Shown: positions 17,956-25,987, counted from the first letter of the stretch. The stretch: DNA of 64,000 nt from Nocardioides luteus (GCF_000960475.2 NZ_JZDQ02000021.1:1-64000); one strand, 5' to 3'. Translations and numbers: made by a program. The notes: generated by a model from the sequence alone, not told the origin.

Positions 17956-18375
17956 AGACCGGTCCCGATTCGGTCCCGAATCTCAACGACACGCAGCCAA
18001 GCAAAAAGTCCCGGCAATCAGGGTCTAAGGTCCCGGATCAAGCGTATTTTGAGCGTGTTTTGGATCAATTTTCGTACGACTCGCCCGCGACTCGCGGGCC
18101 CAGATGTCTTGTTGATCAGTAAATGTTCATAAGGTGTCTGACACGACTCGGCGTGAGCTGAGTCGGCGTCTCCAGCCGGGCTCAAGCCTGACTCCGGCCG
18201 GTGACGTGGCAAGACCCACACACTGGTCGGAAATCCCCCGCGACCAGTGTTCGACTCCCGGGCCGTCCCACCCGCAGCCCGGGTTACAAAACCGGCACGC
18301 TCGGAACGGTTCCCCCGCCACGCCCGAGCGTGCCGGCGTTGTTTTGCGGGTGGATCAGCCGCCCCGGACGCGGGA
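17956..18375. other. 420-nt noncoding gap with AT-rich patch and three hairpins
   Basis: No convincing reading frame is present. Positions 18000-18130 are clearly richer in A and T than the surroundings. A 7-bp hairpin lies at 18083-18099, a 10-bp perfect hairpin with an 11-nt loop at 18220-18250, and a terminator-like hairpin at 18292-18336. The segment at 18245-18275 resembles a tRNA T-loop, but its stems do not pair. An unannotated small RNA or a degraded tRNA is possible. Confidence 0.4.
18292..18336. terminator. Bidirectional intrinsic terminator
   Basis: A 13-bp perfect stem (CCGGCACGCTCGG and its complement) with a 19-nt loop is flanked by ACAAAA on the left and TTGTTTT on the right. 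It can therefore act in both directions between the convergent PAP2-DAGK and DUF4446 genes. Confidence 0.75.
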
Positions 18376-18786
18376 TCAGCTCCTCGGCTTCGCCTGCTGG
18401 ACGGCCTCGGTCTCCTCGGGCGACATCAGCTGGGAGGACTTCCAGCCGCTGATGCTCTTCGCGTACGACCTCGCCTCGGTGCGACCGTGGATCGAGGTGA
18501 GCACCACGCCGTCGCCGTTGTCGTCGAGCAGGGCCAGGCACCAGCTCAGGTGGCCGCCGGCGTCGCCGAACGCGTCGAAGCGCACCACCGCGAGGTGGCG
18601 CAGGTTCATCGCCGACTCGGCGCGCAGGGCCGCGACCTCGGCGCGCAGACCGGCGACGTCGGTCGGCAGCGACTCGACGGCGGCAGGGTCGGGGCGACGT
18701 ACGTCCTTCGTCTTCTGCCAGGCCGCCCCGGCGAAGACCAGAGCGGCGATTGCTGTCAGCAGACTGAGAATGGCAAGAGCGAGCAC
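18376..18786 (-). CDS. DUF4446 family membrane-anchored protein
   Basis: The protein is 136 aa from the GTG at 18786. One N-terminal membrane helix (about residues 2-24) is followed by a short coiled-coil-like stretch (AGLRAEVAALRAE) and the DUF4446 core: VVRFDAFGDAGGHLSWCLALLDDNGDGVVLTSIHGR, then SYAK. Function of the family is unknown. A longer ATG start at 18825 would overlap the pheA start by 15 nt; a TAGATT hexamer 8 nt upstream of 18786 favours the shorter start. Membrane-proximal position with a cytoplasmic C-terminal domain is likely. Confidence 0.82.
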   Translation of the reverse strand: MLALAILSLLTAIAALVFAGAAWQKTKDVRRPDPAAVESLPTDVAGLRAEVAALRAESAMNLRHLAVVRFDAFGDAGGHLSWCLALLDDNGDGVVLTSIHGRTEARSYAKSISGWKSSQLMSPEETEAVQQAKPRS

Positions 18787-18794
18787 AACGGGCG

Positions 18795-18804
18795 AATCTA
18801 GACT
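18795..18804. promoter_or_regulatory. Back-to-back -10 elements of DUF4446 and pheA
   Basis: The sequence AATCTAGACT contains TAGATT on the minus strand (18795-18800, 8 nt from the GTG at 18786) and TAGACT on the plus strand (18799-18804, 6 nt from the GTG at 18811). The two share the central TA, a compact divergent promoter. Confidence 0.6.
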
Positions 18805-18810
18805 GTCGTT

Positions 18811-19650
18811 GTGTCCGAGCCACATCGCATCGCCTATCAGGGCGAACCAGGGTCCAACTCACACATGGTCTGCCAACGGCACTACCCCGAGCTGGAGTCG
18901 GTGCCGTGCGCCTCGTTCGAGGACGTCTTTGCGACCGTCGAGGCAGGTGAGGCGTCGCTGGCGATGATCCCGATCGACAACTCCCTGGCCGGGCGGGTGG
19001 CCGACATCCACCACTTCCTCCCCGAGTCCAACCTGCACATCATCGCCGAGCACTTCCTACGGATCCGGTTCCACCTGCTCGGGCTTCCGGGCGCGCATCT
19101 CGACGACATCCGTACGGTCCACTCGCACGTCCACGCGCTCGGCCAGTGCCGCAACATCATCCGGGAGCACGGGTTCACGCCGGTCGTCTCCGGCGACACC
19201 GCCGGTGCCGCGCGCGAGGTCGTCGAGGCCGGCGACCCGACGATGGCCGCGATCTCCCCGCCGCTGGCAGCCTCGATCTACGGGCTGGACGTCCTCGCCA
19301 CCGACATCGAGGACGCCGACCACAACACCACCCGCTTCGTGGTGCTCTCGCCCGACTTCATCCAGGCTCCCGTTGACCAGGGTCCCGTGGTGACCTCGTT
19401 CATCTTCAACGTACGCAACCTCCCGGCCGCGCTCTACAAGGCGCTCGGCGGCTTCGCGACCAACGGCGTCAACATGACCAAGCTGGAGTCCTACATGGTC
19501 GACGGGAAGTTCACCGCGACCCAGTTCCTCGCCGAGGTCGACGGCCACCCCGACCAACCGGGGCTGAAGCGTGCCCTGGAGGAGCTGGCGTTCTTCACCA
19601 CCGACGTGAAGCTGCTGGGGGTCTACCCCGCCGACCCGGCCCGGTTCTGA
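18811..19650 (+). CDS. pheA: Prephenate dehydratase
   Basis: This 279-residue monofunctional enzyme converts prephenate to phenylpyruvate in phenylalanine synthesis. The catalytic domain shows IAYQGEPGSNS (about residues 6-16), the DNSLAGRV block (about 56-63), and the catalytic Thr-Arg-Phe in DHNTTRFVVLS (about 170-180). A C-terminal ACT domain (about 192-279, with NMTKLESYMV) binds phenylalanine for feedback control. Its ESYM replaces the usual ESRP-like sequence, so allostery may differ. No chorismate mutase is fused. The GTG start is leaderless. larB follows after 3 nt. Confidence 0.96.
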   Translation: MSEPHRIAYQGEPGSNSHMVCQRHYPELESVPCASFEDVFATVEAGEASLAMIPIDNSLAGRVADIHHFLPESNLHIIAEHFLRIRFHLLGLPGAHLDDIRTVHSHVHALGQCRNIIREHGFTPVVSGDTAGAAREVVEAGDPTMAAISPPLAASIYGLDVLATDIEDADHNTTRFVVLSPDFIQAPVDQGPVVTSFIFNVRNLPAALYKALGGFATNGVNMTKLESYMVDGKFTATQFLAEVDGHPDQPGLKRALEELAFFTTDVKLLGVYPADPARF

Positions 19651-19653
19651 GCG

Positions 19654-20331
19654 ATGCGGGACGACCAGCCGACCGCAGACCTCGGCTTCGCCCGCGTCGA
19701 CCTCGACCGCGAGCGGCGCACGGGTGACCCGGAGGTCGTGTACGCCGACGGCAAGACCCCCGAGCAGGTCGTCGCGATCCTGGCCCGCCTGCACGACGCG
19801 CACCCCACGCGCGCGGTCCTGGCCACCCGGGTCTCCGCCGAGGCAGCTGCCCTCGTCGCGGCCGAGCTGCCGTCGGCTGTCCATGATGCCGAGGCCCGTG
19901 CCGTCACGCTCGGGCCGCTGCCGACCCCGCAGGGCCGCGTCTGCGTCGTGGCCGCCGGGACGTCCGACGGGCCGGTCGCGGCCGAGGCGGCGCTGGCTGC
20001 CCACGTCCATGGGGCCGGCGTCGAGCGGATCACCGATGTCGGCGTCGCCGGGATCCACCGCCTCTTCGCCGTACGCGACCGGCTCGACGACGCCGACTGC
20101 CTGATCGTCGTGGCCGGGATGGAGGGCGCGCTGCCCTCGGTCGTCGGCGGTCTGGTGGGCGTACCGATGATCGGGGTGCCCACGTCCGTCGGCTACGGCG
20201 CCTCCTTCGGCGGGCTGGCCGCGCTGCTGGCGATGCTCAACTCGTGCGCTCCCGGGGTGACCGTGGTCAACATCGACAACGGCTACGGGGCCGGGGTCGC
20301 GGCGGCACGGATCGCGCGGCGGGCTCGATGA
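19654..20331 (+). CDS. larB: Nickel pincer cofactor biosynthesis protein LarB
   Basis: LarB carboxylates and hydrolyses nicotinic acid adenine dinucleotide, the first step to the nickel-pincer nucleotide cofactor. The 225-residue protein has a PurE-like domain with AGTSDGPVAAEA (about residues 106-117), VVAGMEGALPSVVGGL (about 150-165) and the glycine-rich VPTSVGYGASFGG, all LarB signatures. Length matches the family. It follows pheA by 3 nt and its stop overlaps the larC start (ATGA). The other cofactor gene larE and the classic target larA are not within this window. Confidence 0.93.
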   Translation: MRDDQPTADLGFARVDLDRERRTGDPEVVYADGKTPEQVVAILARLHDAHPTRAVLATRVSAEAAALVAAELPSAVHDAEARAVTLGPLPTPQGRVCVVAAGTSDGPVAAEAALAAHVHGAGVERITDVGVAGIHRLFAVRDRLDDADCLIVVAGMEGALPSVVGGLVGVPMIGVPTSVGYGASFGGLAALLAMLNSCAPGVTVVNIDNGYGAGVAAARIARRAR

Positions 20332-21629
20332 GCCTCGTCTGGGTCGATGCGTCGGCCGGGGCGTCCGGGGACATGCTGCTCGGGGCGTTGGTCGACGCCG
20401 GCGTGCCGATCTCCGTGATCGCGGGGGCGGTCGATGCGGTCGCCCCCGAGCCGGTCGATCTCGCCGCGGAACAGGTGAGACGCGGCGCGCTGGCCGCGAC
20501 CCGGTGTCATGTCTCGATCGCCGACTCCGCGCATCACCGCACCTGGACCGACGTGCGTGCGCTGCTCACCGGCGCCTCGCTGGACGGCGCGGTGCGCGAC
20601 CTGGCGCTGCGGGTCTTTGAGCGCCTCGCCGTCGCCGAAGGGGCCGTCCACGGGATCTCCCCCGAGGAGGTCCACTTCCACGAGGTCGGGGCGCTGGACG
20701 CCATCGCCGACGTAGTCGGGGTCTGTGCAGGGTTCGCGCACCTGGGTGCCACCGAGGTCGTCGTCTCGCCGGTCGCCGTCGGGTCCGGCTCGGTCCGGGC
20801 CGCTCACGGCACGCTCTCCGTGCCGCCGCCGGCCGTGGCGCGGCTGCTCACCGGCGTACCTTCCTTCGCGGGGCCTCCCGGGCATCCCTCGATGGAGATG
20901 TGCACCCCGACCGGTGCTGCGCTGCTCACCACGCTGGCCACGTCGTGGCGCGACCAGCCGCCGATGGTGACCCGCGCGGTCGGGGTCGGCGCCGGCGGTC
21001 GCGACCCGGAGGGCTGGTCGAACGCGATCCGGCTGCTGGTCGGGGAGGCGGCGGTGCGGCCGGGCGCAGAATCCCGCCATGGCGGGGAAGTGCGCGCGGA
21101 TCCGGCGGTCGGGGACGGCATCTTCCCGCCATGGCGGGAAAGTGCGCCGACCGAGCTCGTCATCGAGGCGAACATCGACGATCTGGAGCCGCGGCTGATC
21201 CCGGGGGCGCTCGACTCGCTCCTCGCCGCCGGCGCACGCGATGCCTGGGTCACGCCGATCCTGATGAAGAAGGGCCGCCCGGCCTACACGCTCCACGCCC
21301 TCACCTCTCCCGCGGCCGCCGACGCGGTCCGGCGGGTGTTCTTCCGGGAGACCTCGACGATCGGCGTACGCGAGCACGAGGTCGTCAAGCAAGCGCTGCC
21401 CCGCGAGATGCGGACCGTGACCGTCGGCGGACACCCGATCGCCGTCAAGGCCGCCCTCCTCGACGGCGAGGTCGTCAACCTGCAGCCCGAGTGGGACGAC
21501 GTCGCCCGCGCGGCCTCCGCCCTCGAGCGGCCGGCGATCGACGTACTCGCCGAAGCCAAAGCAGCTGCCGAGGCGTCAGCCCCGTCGGCCGAGGCGTCAC
21601 GCCCGTCGGCCGACCGGGCATCTCAGTGA
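20328..21629 (+). CDS. larC: Nickel pincer cofactor biosynthesis protein LarC (nickel insertion)
   Basis: LarC inserts nickel into pyridinium-3,5-bisthiocarboxylic acid mononucleotide. The 433-residue product begins WVDASAGASGDMLLGAL and carries EEVHFHEVGALDAIADVVG (His-rich metal region, about residues 108-126), EMCTPTGAALL (about 188), IEANIDDLEPRLIPG (about 280) and ILMKKGRPAYTLH (about 310). The start is the ATG overlapping the larB stop. Two oddities: residues about 249-274 are an insertion encoded by duplicated palindromic repeats, and the last 25 residues (Ala/Ser/Glu/Pro) come from a 21-nt repeat array. Both look like invaded, non-essential segments. Confidence 0.92.
   Translation: MSLVWVDASAGASGDMLLGALVDAGVPISVIAGAVDAVAPEPVDLAAEQVRRGALAATRCHVSIADSAHHRTWTDVRALLTGASLDGAVRDLALRVFERLAVAEGAVHGISPEEVHFHEVGALDAIADVVGVCAGFAHLGATEVVVSPVAVGSGSVRAAHGTLSVPPPAVARLLTGVPSFAGPPGHPSMEMCTPTGAALLTTLATSWRDQPPMVTRAVGVGAGGRDPEGWSNAIRLLVGEAAVRPGAESRHGGEVRADPAVGDGIFPPWRESAPTELVIEANIDDLEPRLIPGALDSLLAAGARDAWVTPILMKKGRPAYTLHALTSPAAADAVRRVFFRETSTIGVREHEVVKQALPREMRTVTVGGHPIAVKAALLDGEVVNLQPEWDDVARAASALERPAIDVLAEAKAAAEASAPSAEASRPSADRASQ
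21072..21147. repeat. Duplicated palindromic 24-nt element inside larC
   Basis: Copies at 21072-21095 and 21124-21147 share TCCCGCCATGGCGGG, then G/A, then AAGTGCGC, with one mismatch. CCCGCCATGGCGGG is a perfect palindrome. The copies are 52 bp apart, so they are read in different frames of larC. This fits inserted DNA rather than a protein repeat. Confidence 0.8.
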
Positions 21630-21690
21630 CGCCTCGACCAGCGCAAGCGACGCTTCGGCCGACGTAGGCGACGCCTCGACCGACGGAGCC
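21570..21690. repeat. 21-nt repeat array in two orientations at the end of larC
   Basis: Two units (21570-21590, 21591-21611) read GAGGCGTC...CGTCGGCC. After 16 nt, three units in the opposite orientation follow (21628-21648, 21649-21669, 21670-21690) with GACGCYTCGRCC at their start. The first two units encode the C-terminus of LarC; the last three lie past its stop. Together they can fold into a long hairpin. Confidence 0.8.
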
Positions 21691-21738
21691 GGGTGCGAGG
21701 ATGAGGACCGTACGTAAAGAACGGGAGCGGAAACCCTG

Positions 21739-22341
21739 ATGGACATCACCGTCGTCGCGCTGGCCTTCGCCGCGATCTTCGTCGTCGAACTGCCGGACAA
21801 GACCTTCCTGGCGACGCTGGTGCTGTCGACGAAGTACCGCCCGTTCTTCGTGTGGCTCGGGGTGGGGGCGGCGTTCGCGGTCCAGACGCTCATCGCCGTG
21901 GCGGTCGGCGGCGTGGCGACGCTCCTGCCGGCCACCCTGATCCACGTGGTCGCCGCCGTGCTCTTCCTCGCCGGAGCGGTGCTGCTGCTCGTCGAGGGAC
22001 GCCGTCACCACGGCATCGCGAGCGAGGAGGATGCCAGCGAGTTCGCCGAGAAGGCCAAGGACGTACGCGGCTTCCGCCAGGTCCTGGCCAGCTTCATGGT
22101 CCTCTTCGCCGCCGAGTGGGGCGACCTCTCCCAGCTGCTGAGCGTCTCGCTGGTGGCGCGCTACCACGAGCCGGCCTCGGTCTTCGTCGGCTCGTGGGCA
22201 GCGCTGCTCACCGTGTCGGGGCTCGCGGTGCTGCTGGGACGTACGCTGCTCCGGTTCATCAAGCTGCACGTCCTGCACTACCTCGGAGCCCTCGTCTGCC
22301 TCGTACTGGGCATCCTGACCTTGGTCGAGGTGTTCGCCTGA
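21739..22341 (+). CDS. GDT1/TMEM165 family (UPF0016) cation transporter
   Basis: This 200-residue protein has six predicted membrane segments in two halves. The duplicated family motif is E-x-G-D-K/R-T/S: the first copy reads ELPDKTF (about residue 18) and the second EWGDLSQ (about residue 130), where the usual Lys or Arg is Leu. Family members exchange Mn2+ or Ca2+ for protons, and bacterial ones (MneA, Mnx) export manganese. A cytoplasmic loop of about 35 charged residues joins the halves. No manganese riboswitch is visible upstream. The 21-nt repeat array ends about 48 nt before the ATG. Confidence 0.9.
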   Translation: MDITVVALAFAAIFVVELPDKTFLATLVLSTKYRPFFVWLGVGAAFAVQTLIAVAVGGVATLLPATLIHVVAAVLFLAGAVLLLVEGRRHHGIASEEDASEFAEKAKDVRGFRQVLASFMVLFAAEWGDLSQLLSVSLVARYHEPASVFVGSWAALLTVSGLAVLLGRTLLRFIKLHVLHYLGALVCLVLGILTLVEVFA

Positions 22342-22353
22342 GCGACGGTCGCC

Positions 22354-22359
22354 TAGGCT
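22354..22359 (+). promoter_or_regulatory. -10 hexamer of arcA (leaderless)
   Basis: TAGGCT ends 7 nt before the arcA ATG at 22367, with no ribosome-binding site. Confidence 0.6.
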
Positions 22360-22366
22360 GCGCGGC

Positions 22367-23566
22367 ATGGTAGAACTTGGCGCCGACAGCGAGGTCGGAC
22401 GACTGCGTACGGTAATGCTCCACCGACCCGGCCGGGAGCTCACCCGGCTGACGCCGCGCAACAACGACAAGCTGCTCTTCGACGGCATCCCGTGGGTGAA
22501 GCGGGCCCAGGACGAGCACGACGCCTTCGCGGCCGCGCTGCGCGATCGCGACGTCGAGGTGCTCTACCTGACCGACCTGCTCACCGAGACCCTCGAGGTC
22601 CCCGAGGCCCGGAAGCGGGCGCTCGACAACGTGCTCGGCTCGCTCACCCTGGGCGACACCCTGCGCGACTACCTGAGCGGCGCCCTCGCCGACGCCGGGC
22701 CGGCCGAGCTGACCGACCACCTGACCGCCGGCATCCGCAACGACGAGGTTCGCGGCGGCCACGGTCTGGTCACCAGCCTGCTCGCCCACGACGACTTCCT
22801 GATCGACCCGCTCCCCAACCTGCTCTTCACCCGCGACTCGTCGGTGTGGATCCGGGACCGCGCGACGGTCACCAGCCTGGCGATGCCGGCTCGCAAGCGC
22901 GAGACCGCGCTGACCGAGCTGATCTACCAGTTCCACCCGCGCTTCCGGGGCAGCCCGCGGCTGCACGGCTCCCACCTGGAGCACGTCGAGGGCGGGGACG
23001 TGCTCCTCCTCGCTCCCGGCGTCGTCGCGGTCGGCGTCGGCGAGCGGACCACGCCCGCCGGTGCGGAGCGGCTCGCGCGCCAGGTCTTCGCCGAGGGCCT
23101 CGCCCACACCGTGCTCGCGGTGCCGATCGCGCAGGAGCGCGCGACGATGCACCTGGACACGATCGCCACGCTGGTGAACACCGACAAGATGGTGATCTAC
23201 CCGAACGCGGTCGACTCGCTGGTGGCGTACGCCGTCACGCCGGCGGACGAGGACGGCCAGCTGAACATCGCGGCCCCGCGCCCGTTCCTCGAGGTCGCGG
23301 CCGAGGCGATGGGCATCAACAAGCTCCACCACGTCGACACCGGTCTCGACCCGGTCGCCGCCGAGCGCGAGCAGTGGGACGACGGCAACAACACCCTGGC
23401 GCTGGCACCGGGTGTCGTGGTGGGCTATGAACGGAACACCCAGACCAACGAAGCGCTGGAGGCCGCCGGGATCGAGGTCATCGCGATCGCCGGCTCCGAG
23501 CTGGGCTCCGGCCGGGGCGGCCCGCGATGCATGAGCTGCCCGATCGCGCGCGACCCGCTGGGATAA
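22367..23566 (+). CDS. arcA: Arginine deiminase
   Basis: The 399-residue guanidino-group hydrolase converts arginine to citrulline and ammonia. Characteristic blocks include [15 protein letters not shown] at the N-terminus, [10 protein letters not shown] (substrate Asp, about residue 160), [11 protein letters not shown] (catalytic Glu and nearby His, about 204-214) and the C-terminal catalytic Cys391 in MSCPIARD. Length is normal. The carbamate kinase and ornithine carbamoyltransferase genes of a classical arc operon are not beside it, so citrulline probably feeds other pathways or the gene serves acid or low-oxygen stress. It has its own leaderless promoter. Confidence 0.96.
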   Translation: MVELGADSEVGRLRTVMLHRPGRELTRLTPRNNDKLLFDGIPWVKRAQDEHDAFAAALRDRDVEVLYLTDLLTETLEVPEARKRALDNVLGSLTLGDTLRDYLSGALADAGPAELTDHLTAGIRNDEVRGGHGLVTSLLAHDDFLIDPLPNLLFTRDSSVWIRDRATVTSLAMPARKRETALTELIYQFHPRFRGSPRLHGSHLEHVEGGDVLLLAPGVVAVGVGERTTPAGAERLARQVFAEGLAHTVLAVPIAQERATMHLDTIATLVNTDKMVIYPNAVDSLVAYAVTPADEDGQLNIAAPRPFLEVAAEAMGINKLHHVDTGLDPVAAEREQWDDGNNTLALAPGVVVGYERNTQTNEALEAAGIEVIAIAGSELGSGRGGPRCMSCPIARDPLG

Positions 23567-23592
23567 CTCGCCAGTAGGAAAGTCGTTGTCCT

Positions 23593-23608
23593 TGTGACCG
23601 TCCCCACA
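23593..23608. promoter_or_regulatory. CRP-like site before the cyclic nucleotide-binding gene
   Basis: TGTGA-N6-CCACA differs from the CRP/GlxR consensus TGTGA-N6-TCACA at one position. It lies 20 nt before the GTG start at 23629. Confidence 0.45.
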
Positions 23609-23628
23609 GCCGACCGAAGGAAAACCTC

Positions 23629-24000
23629 GTGACCGAGTCGTTCTTCTCCATGTTCACCCCCAAGGAGATCGCGCACATCAGCGCCACCGGCACCCGTGTG
23701 CATCTGCCGGAGGGCTGGTCGCCGATCTGGGAGGACACCCCGCCAGACAAGGCCTACATCATCCTCGACGGCACCGTCTCGGTCCGCCGGGACAAGGAGG
23801 AGATCGCCCAGTGCGGTCCCGGTGACATCATCGGCGAGGCGGCGATCATGCGGGGGTCGCTGCGTACGGCCTCCATCGTCGCCCTCACGCCGCTCGACCT
23901 GATCCACCTCAGCGCCGACAAGCTGCAGCAGCTCTCCGTCGAGATGCCGTCGTTCGCCAAGGCGCTGGACAAGGTCGCCAAGGACAGGTTCGGATCCTGA
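23629..24000 (+). CDS. Stand-alone cyclic nucleotide-binding domain protein
   Basis: The 123-residue protein is a single CRP-type cyclic nucleotide-binding beta-barrel with no DNA-binding or catalytic domain. The phosphate-binding cassette reads GDIIGEAAIMRGSLRTAS (about residues 65-82), with the Glu and Arg that contact cyclic nucleotide present. A short C-terminal helix region follows. The GTG start has a GAAGGA ribosome site. Its stop lies directly at the open frame of the downstream cyclase, so the two probably form a cAMP sensor-synthase pair, perhaps with the CNB protein giving feedback. That partnership is inference. Confidence 0.86.
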   Translation: MTESFFSMFTPKEIAHISATGTRVHLPEGWSPIWEDTPPDKAYIILDGTVSVRRDKEEIAQCGPGDIIGEAAIMRGSLRTASIVALTPLDLIHLSADKLQQLSVEMPSFAKALDKVAKDRFGS

Positions 24001-24080
24001 CCCTCGACGACCAGGCCGAGGAGAGCCTCGACCCGGGCCGCAGCCGGGAGGCCGACATCGAGCTGACCGAGGCGCTGGCC

Positions 24081-25019
24081 GTGGTCGAGTCCTTCGTCCT
24101 CGGCCAGACGCCCACGCTGACCCGCGCCGATGTCGCGGGTGCGGTCGGCGTGCCCATGGAGGTGGCCGAGGACCTCTGGCACCACCTCGGCTTCCCGCAC
24201 GCCGGCGAGGACGAGATCGCCTTCACCCAGGCCGATGTCGAGGCGCTGCGGATGACGCAGGAGCTCGTACGCCTCGGCGTGCTCAGCGAGGACCGGCAGG
24301 CGGCGCTCGTCCGCACCTGGGGGCGTTCCTACGCCCGCCTGGCCGAGTGGCAGACCTCGCTGCTCGCCGAGGTCGCCCGGGAGCGCGGCGGTGACGAGGT
24401 CGAGGACCTGGTCGCGCTGAGCGCGCAGGTGCTGCCGCTGGTCGAGTCCCTGCAGGACTACGTCTGGCGCCGCCACCTGGTCAGCGCGGCGCGACGGATG
24501 CTCACCGTCGCGGACGCGTCGGCGGTGCCGCTGGCGGTCGGGTTCCTCGACATCGTCGGCTACACCTCCCGCTCCAAACGGCTCAGCGACAAAGAGCTGG
24601 TCGACTGGGTCGAGGAGTTCGAGGACACCTGCTCCGACGTCGTCGTCGAGCACGGCGGACGGGTGATCAAATACCTCGGCGACGGGGTGTTCTTCACCTT
24701 CGAGGACGTCGAGGCCGCGGCCCGGACCGCGCTCGAGCTGGCCACGCTCGGAGAAGACCGCGACAGCGCGTTCCCGCACGTCAGGGCCGGGATCTCCTAC
24801 GGCGACGTGGTGCTGCGGCTCGGCGACGTCTTCGGCCCCACGGTCAACATCGCGGCCCGGCTCACGACCGTCGCCCGGCCCTCGACGGTCGTCGTCGACG
24901 AGAACGCGGCGGCCGCGCTCGAAGGCGTCGACGGCTTCCAGGTCGAGAAGATGCGGCGTACGAGTGTGAAGGGCTACTCCCGCCTGCAGGCGTTCCGGCT
25001 GCGGTCCCGATCCGACTGA
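24081..25019 (+). CDS. Class III adenylate/guanylate cyclase
   Basis: The C-terminal half (about residues 145-312) is a class III cyclase catalytic domain. Metal Asp residues are in VGFLDIVGYTS (about 157) and KYLGDGVFF (about 200), and the substrate region GDVFGPTVNIAARL precedes the VVVDENA segment. The N-terminal 140 residues contain a MerR-like DLWHHLGFPHAGEDEIAFTQADVEALR segment that probably regulates activity. It is cytoplasmic and likely makes cAMP. The annotated GTG at 24081 has no ribosome site; a CTG at 23997 overlapping the upstream stop (CTGA) with AAGGACAGG before it would give 340 residues and may be the true start. Confidence 0.88.
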   Translation: MVESFVLGQTPTLTRADVAGAVGVPMEVAEDLWHHLGFPHAGEDEIAFTQADVEALRMTQELVRLGVLSEDRQAALVRTWGRSYARLAEWQTSLLAEVARERGGDEVEDLVALSAQVLPLVESLQDYVWRRHLVSAARRMLTVADASAVPLAVGFLDIVGYTSRSKRLSDKELVDWVEEFEDTCSDVVVEHGGRVIKYLGDGVFFTFEDVEAAARTALELATLGEDRDSAFPHVRAGISYGDVVLRLGDVFGPTVNIAARLTTVARPSTVVVDENAAAALEGVDGFQVEKMRRTSVKGYSRLQAFRLRSRSD

Positions 25020-25102
25020 ACCGGACCAGACTGAATCCGGCCAGGAAAGTCGGGCCCGGAGAGGTGCTCCCGAGCCAGGCTTGACGGCGAAAGGAGGACC
25101 AC

Positions 25103-25987
25103 ATGATCGGCACGCTCAACACCCTGGTCGACCTGGTCGAGGCAGAGTTCGGCAACGGGCTCGGCGACGGGCTCACCGGCGAGGTGGACGTGGCCCGGGT
25201 CGCCCGCGACCACGGCACCACGGAGTACCACCTGCGCCGGATGTTCTCGGCCCTGGCCGGGATGCCGCTGTCCGAGTACGTACGCCGCCGCCGGATGACC
25301 CTGGCCGCGGCCGACCTGGTGGCCGGCGCCCCCGACCTCCTGGAGGTCGCGGTGCGCTACGGCTACGGCTCGACCGAGGCGTTCGGGCGCGCGTTCCGTG
25401 CGGTGCACGGGACGGCTCCCGCCGACGTACGCCGATCGGGTGGTCCGCTACGCACACAACCCACGCTCAGGTTCCGCCTGAGCGTCGAAGGGAGCACCCC
25501 GATGGACGTCACCATCAACGACCTGCCCGAGCTGCGGCTCGTCGGCCACGCCGCGAAGGTCCCGCTGATCTACGAGGGCGTGAATCCGCACATCCAGGCC
25601 CACATCGCCTCGTTGGCGCCGGAGGAGCACGTCCGGCTCAAGGAGCTCAACGACACCGACCCGCGCGGCATCCTCGCGGTCACCGACTCCCCGTCGCCGG
25701 ATGCGCCGGAGGGATCGATGGTCACTTATCTGCACGGGGTCGCGGTCACGCCGGAGGCCTCGGTGCCGGAGGGGCTCGATGTCATCACCGTGCCGGCCGG
25801 CTCCTGGGCGGTCTTCGCCTCCAGCGGCCCGCACCCGGAGGCGCTGCAGGAGCTCTGGGCCGCGACCGCGACCGACTGGTTCCCGTCGAACCCCTGGCGG
25901 CTCCGCCCCGGACCGTCGGTCCTGCGCTACCTCGAGCTCACCGAGACGTACGCGTCGTGCGAGCTGTGGTTGCCGGTCGAGCGGTGA
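25103..25987 (+). CDS. AraC-family regulator with GyrI-like effector-binding domain
   Basis: This 294-residue regulator has an N-terminal AraC DNA-binding domain (about residues 15-112, with VARDHGTTEYHLRRMFSALAGM and YGYGSTEAFGRAFRAVHGTAPADVR). A C-terminal GyrI/Rob-like effector-binding domain (about 132-294) is typical of sensors for bulky hydrophobic or cationic drugs. The ATG has a clear ribosome site (AAAGGAGG). No efflux pump is adjacent, so its target is likely elsewhere. It converges on the DUF5926 gene, with two hairpins between them. Confidence 0.88.
   Translation: MIGTLNTLVDLVEAEFGNGLGDGLTGEVDVARVARDHGTTEYHLRRMFSALAGMPLSEYVRRRRMTLAAADLVAGAPDLLEVAVRYGYGSTEAFGRAFRAVHGTAPADVRRSGGPLRTQPTLRFRLSVEGSTPMDVTINDLPELRLVGHAAKVPLIYEGVNPHIQAHIASLAPEEHVRLKELNDTDPRGILAVTDSPSPDAPEGSMVTYLHGVAVTPEASVPEGLDVITVPAGSWAVFASSGPHPEALQELWAATATDWFPSNPWRLRPGPSVLRYLELTETYASCELWLPVER

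Noticed and set aside
18181..18275. Possible tRNA gene on the plus strand
   Set aside because: The TTCGACT loop is followed by CCCGG, but the preceding bases do not pair with it and no acceptor strand complementary to GCCGTCC lies at the right distance.
20244..20327. Upstream extension of larC to 20244
   Set aside because: That stretch is read in the larB frame. LarC homologues start at the WVDASAGASGD block just after the ATG at 20328.
7483..21629. Functional link between the lactate monooxygenase-like enzyme and larBC as a lactate-racemisation system
   Set aside because: The genes are 11 kb apart, FMN enzymes do not use the nickel cofactor, and no LarA is present in the window.
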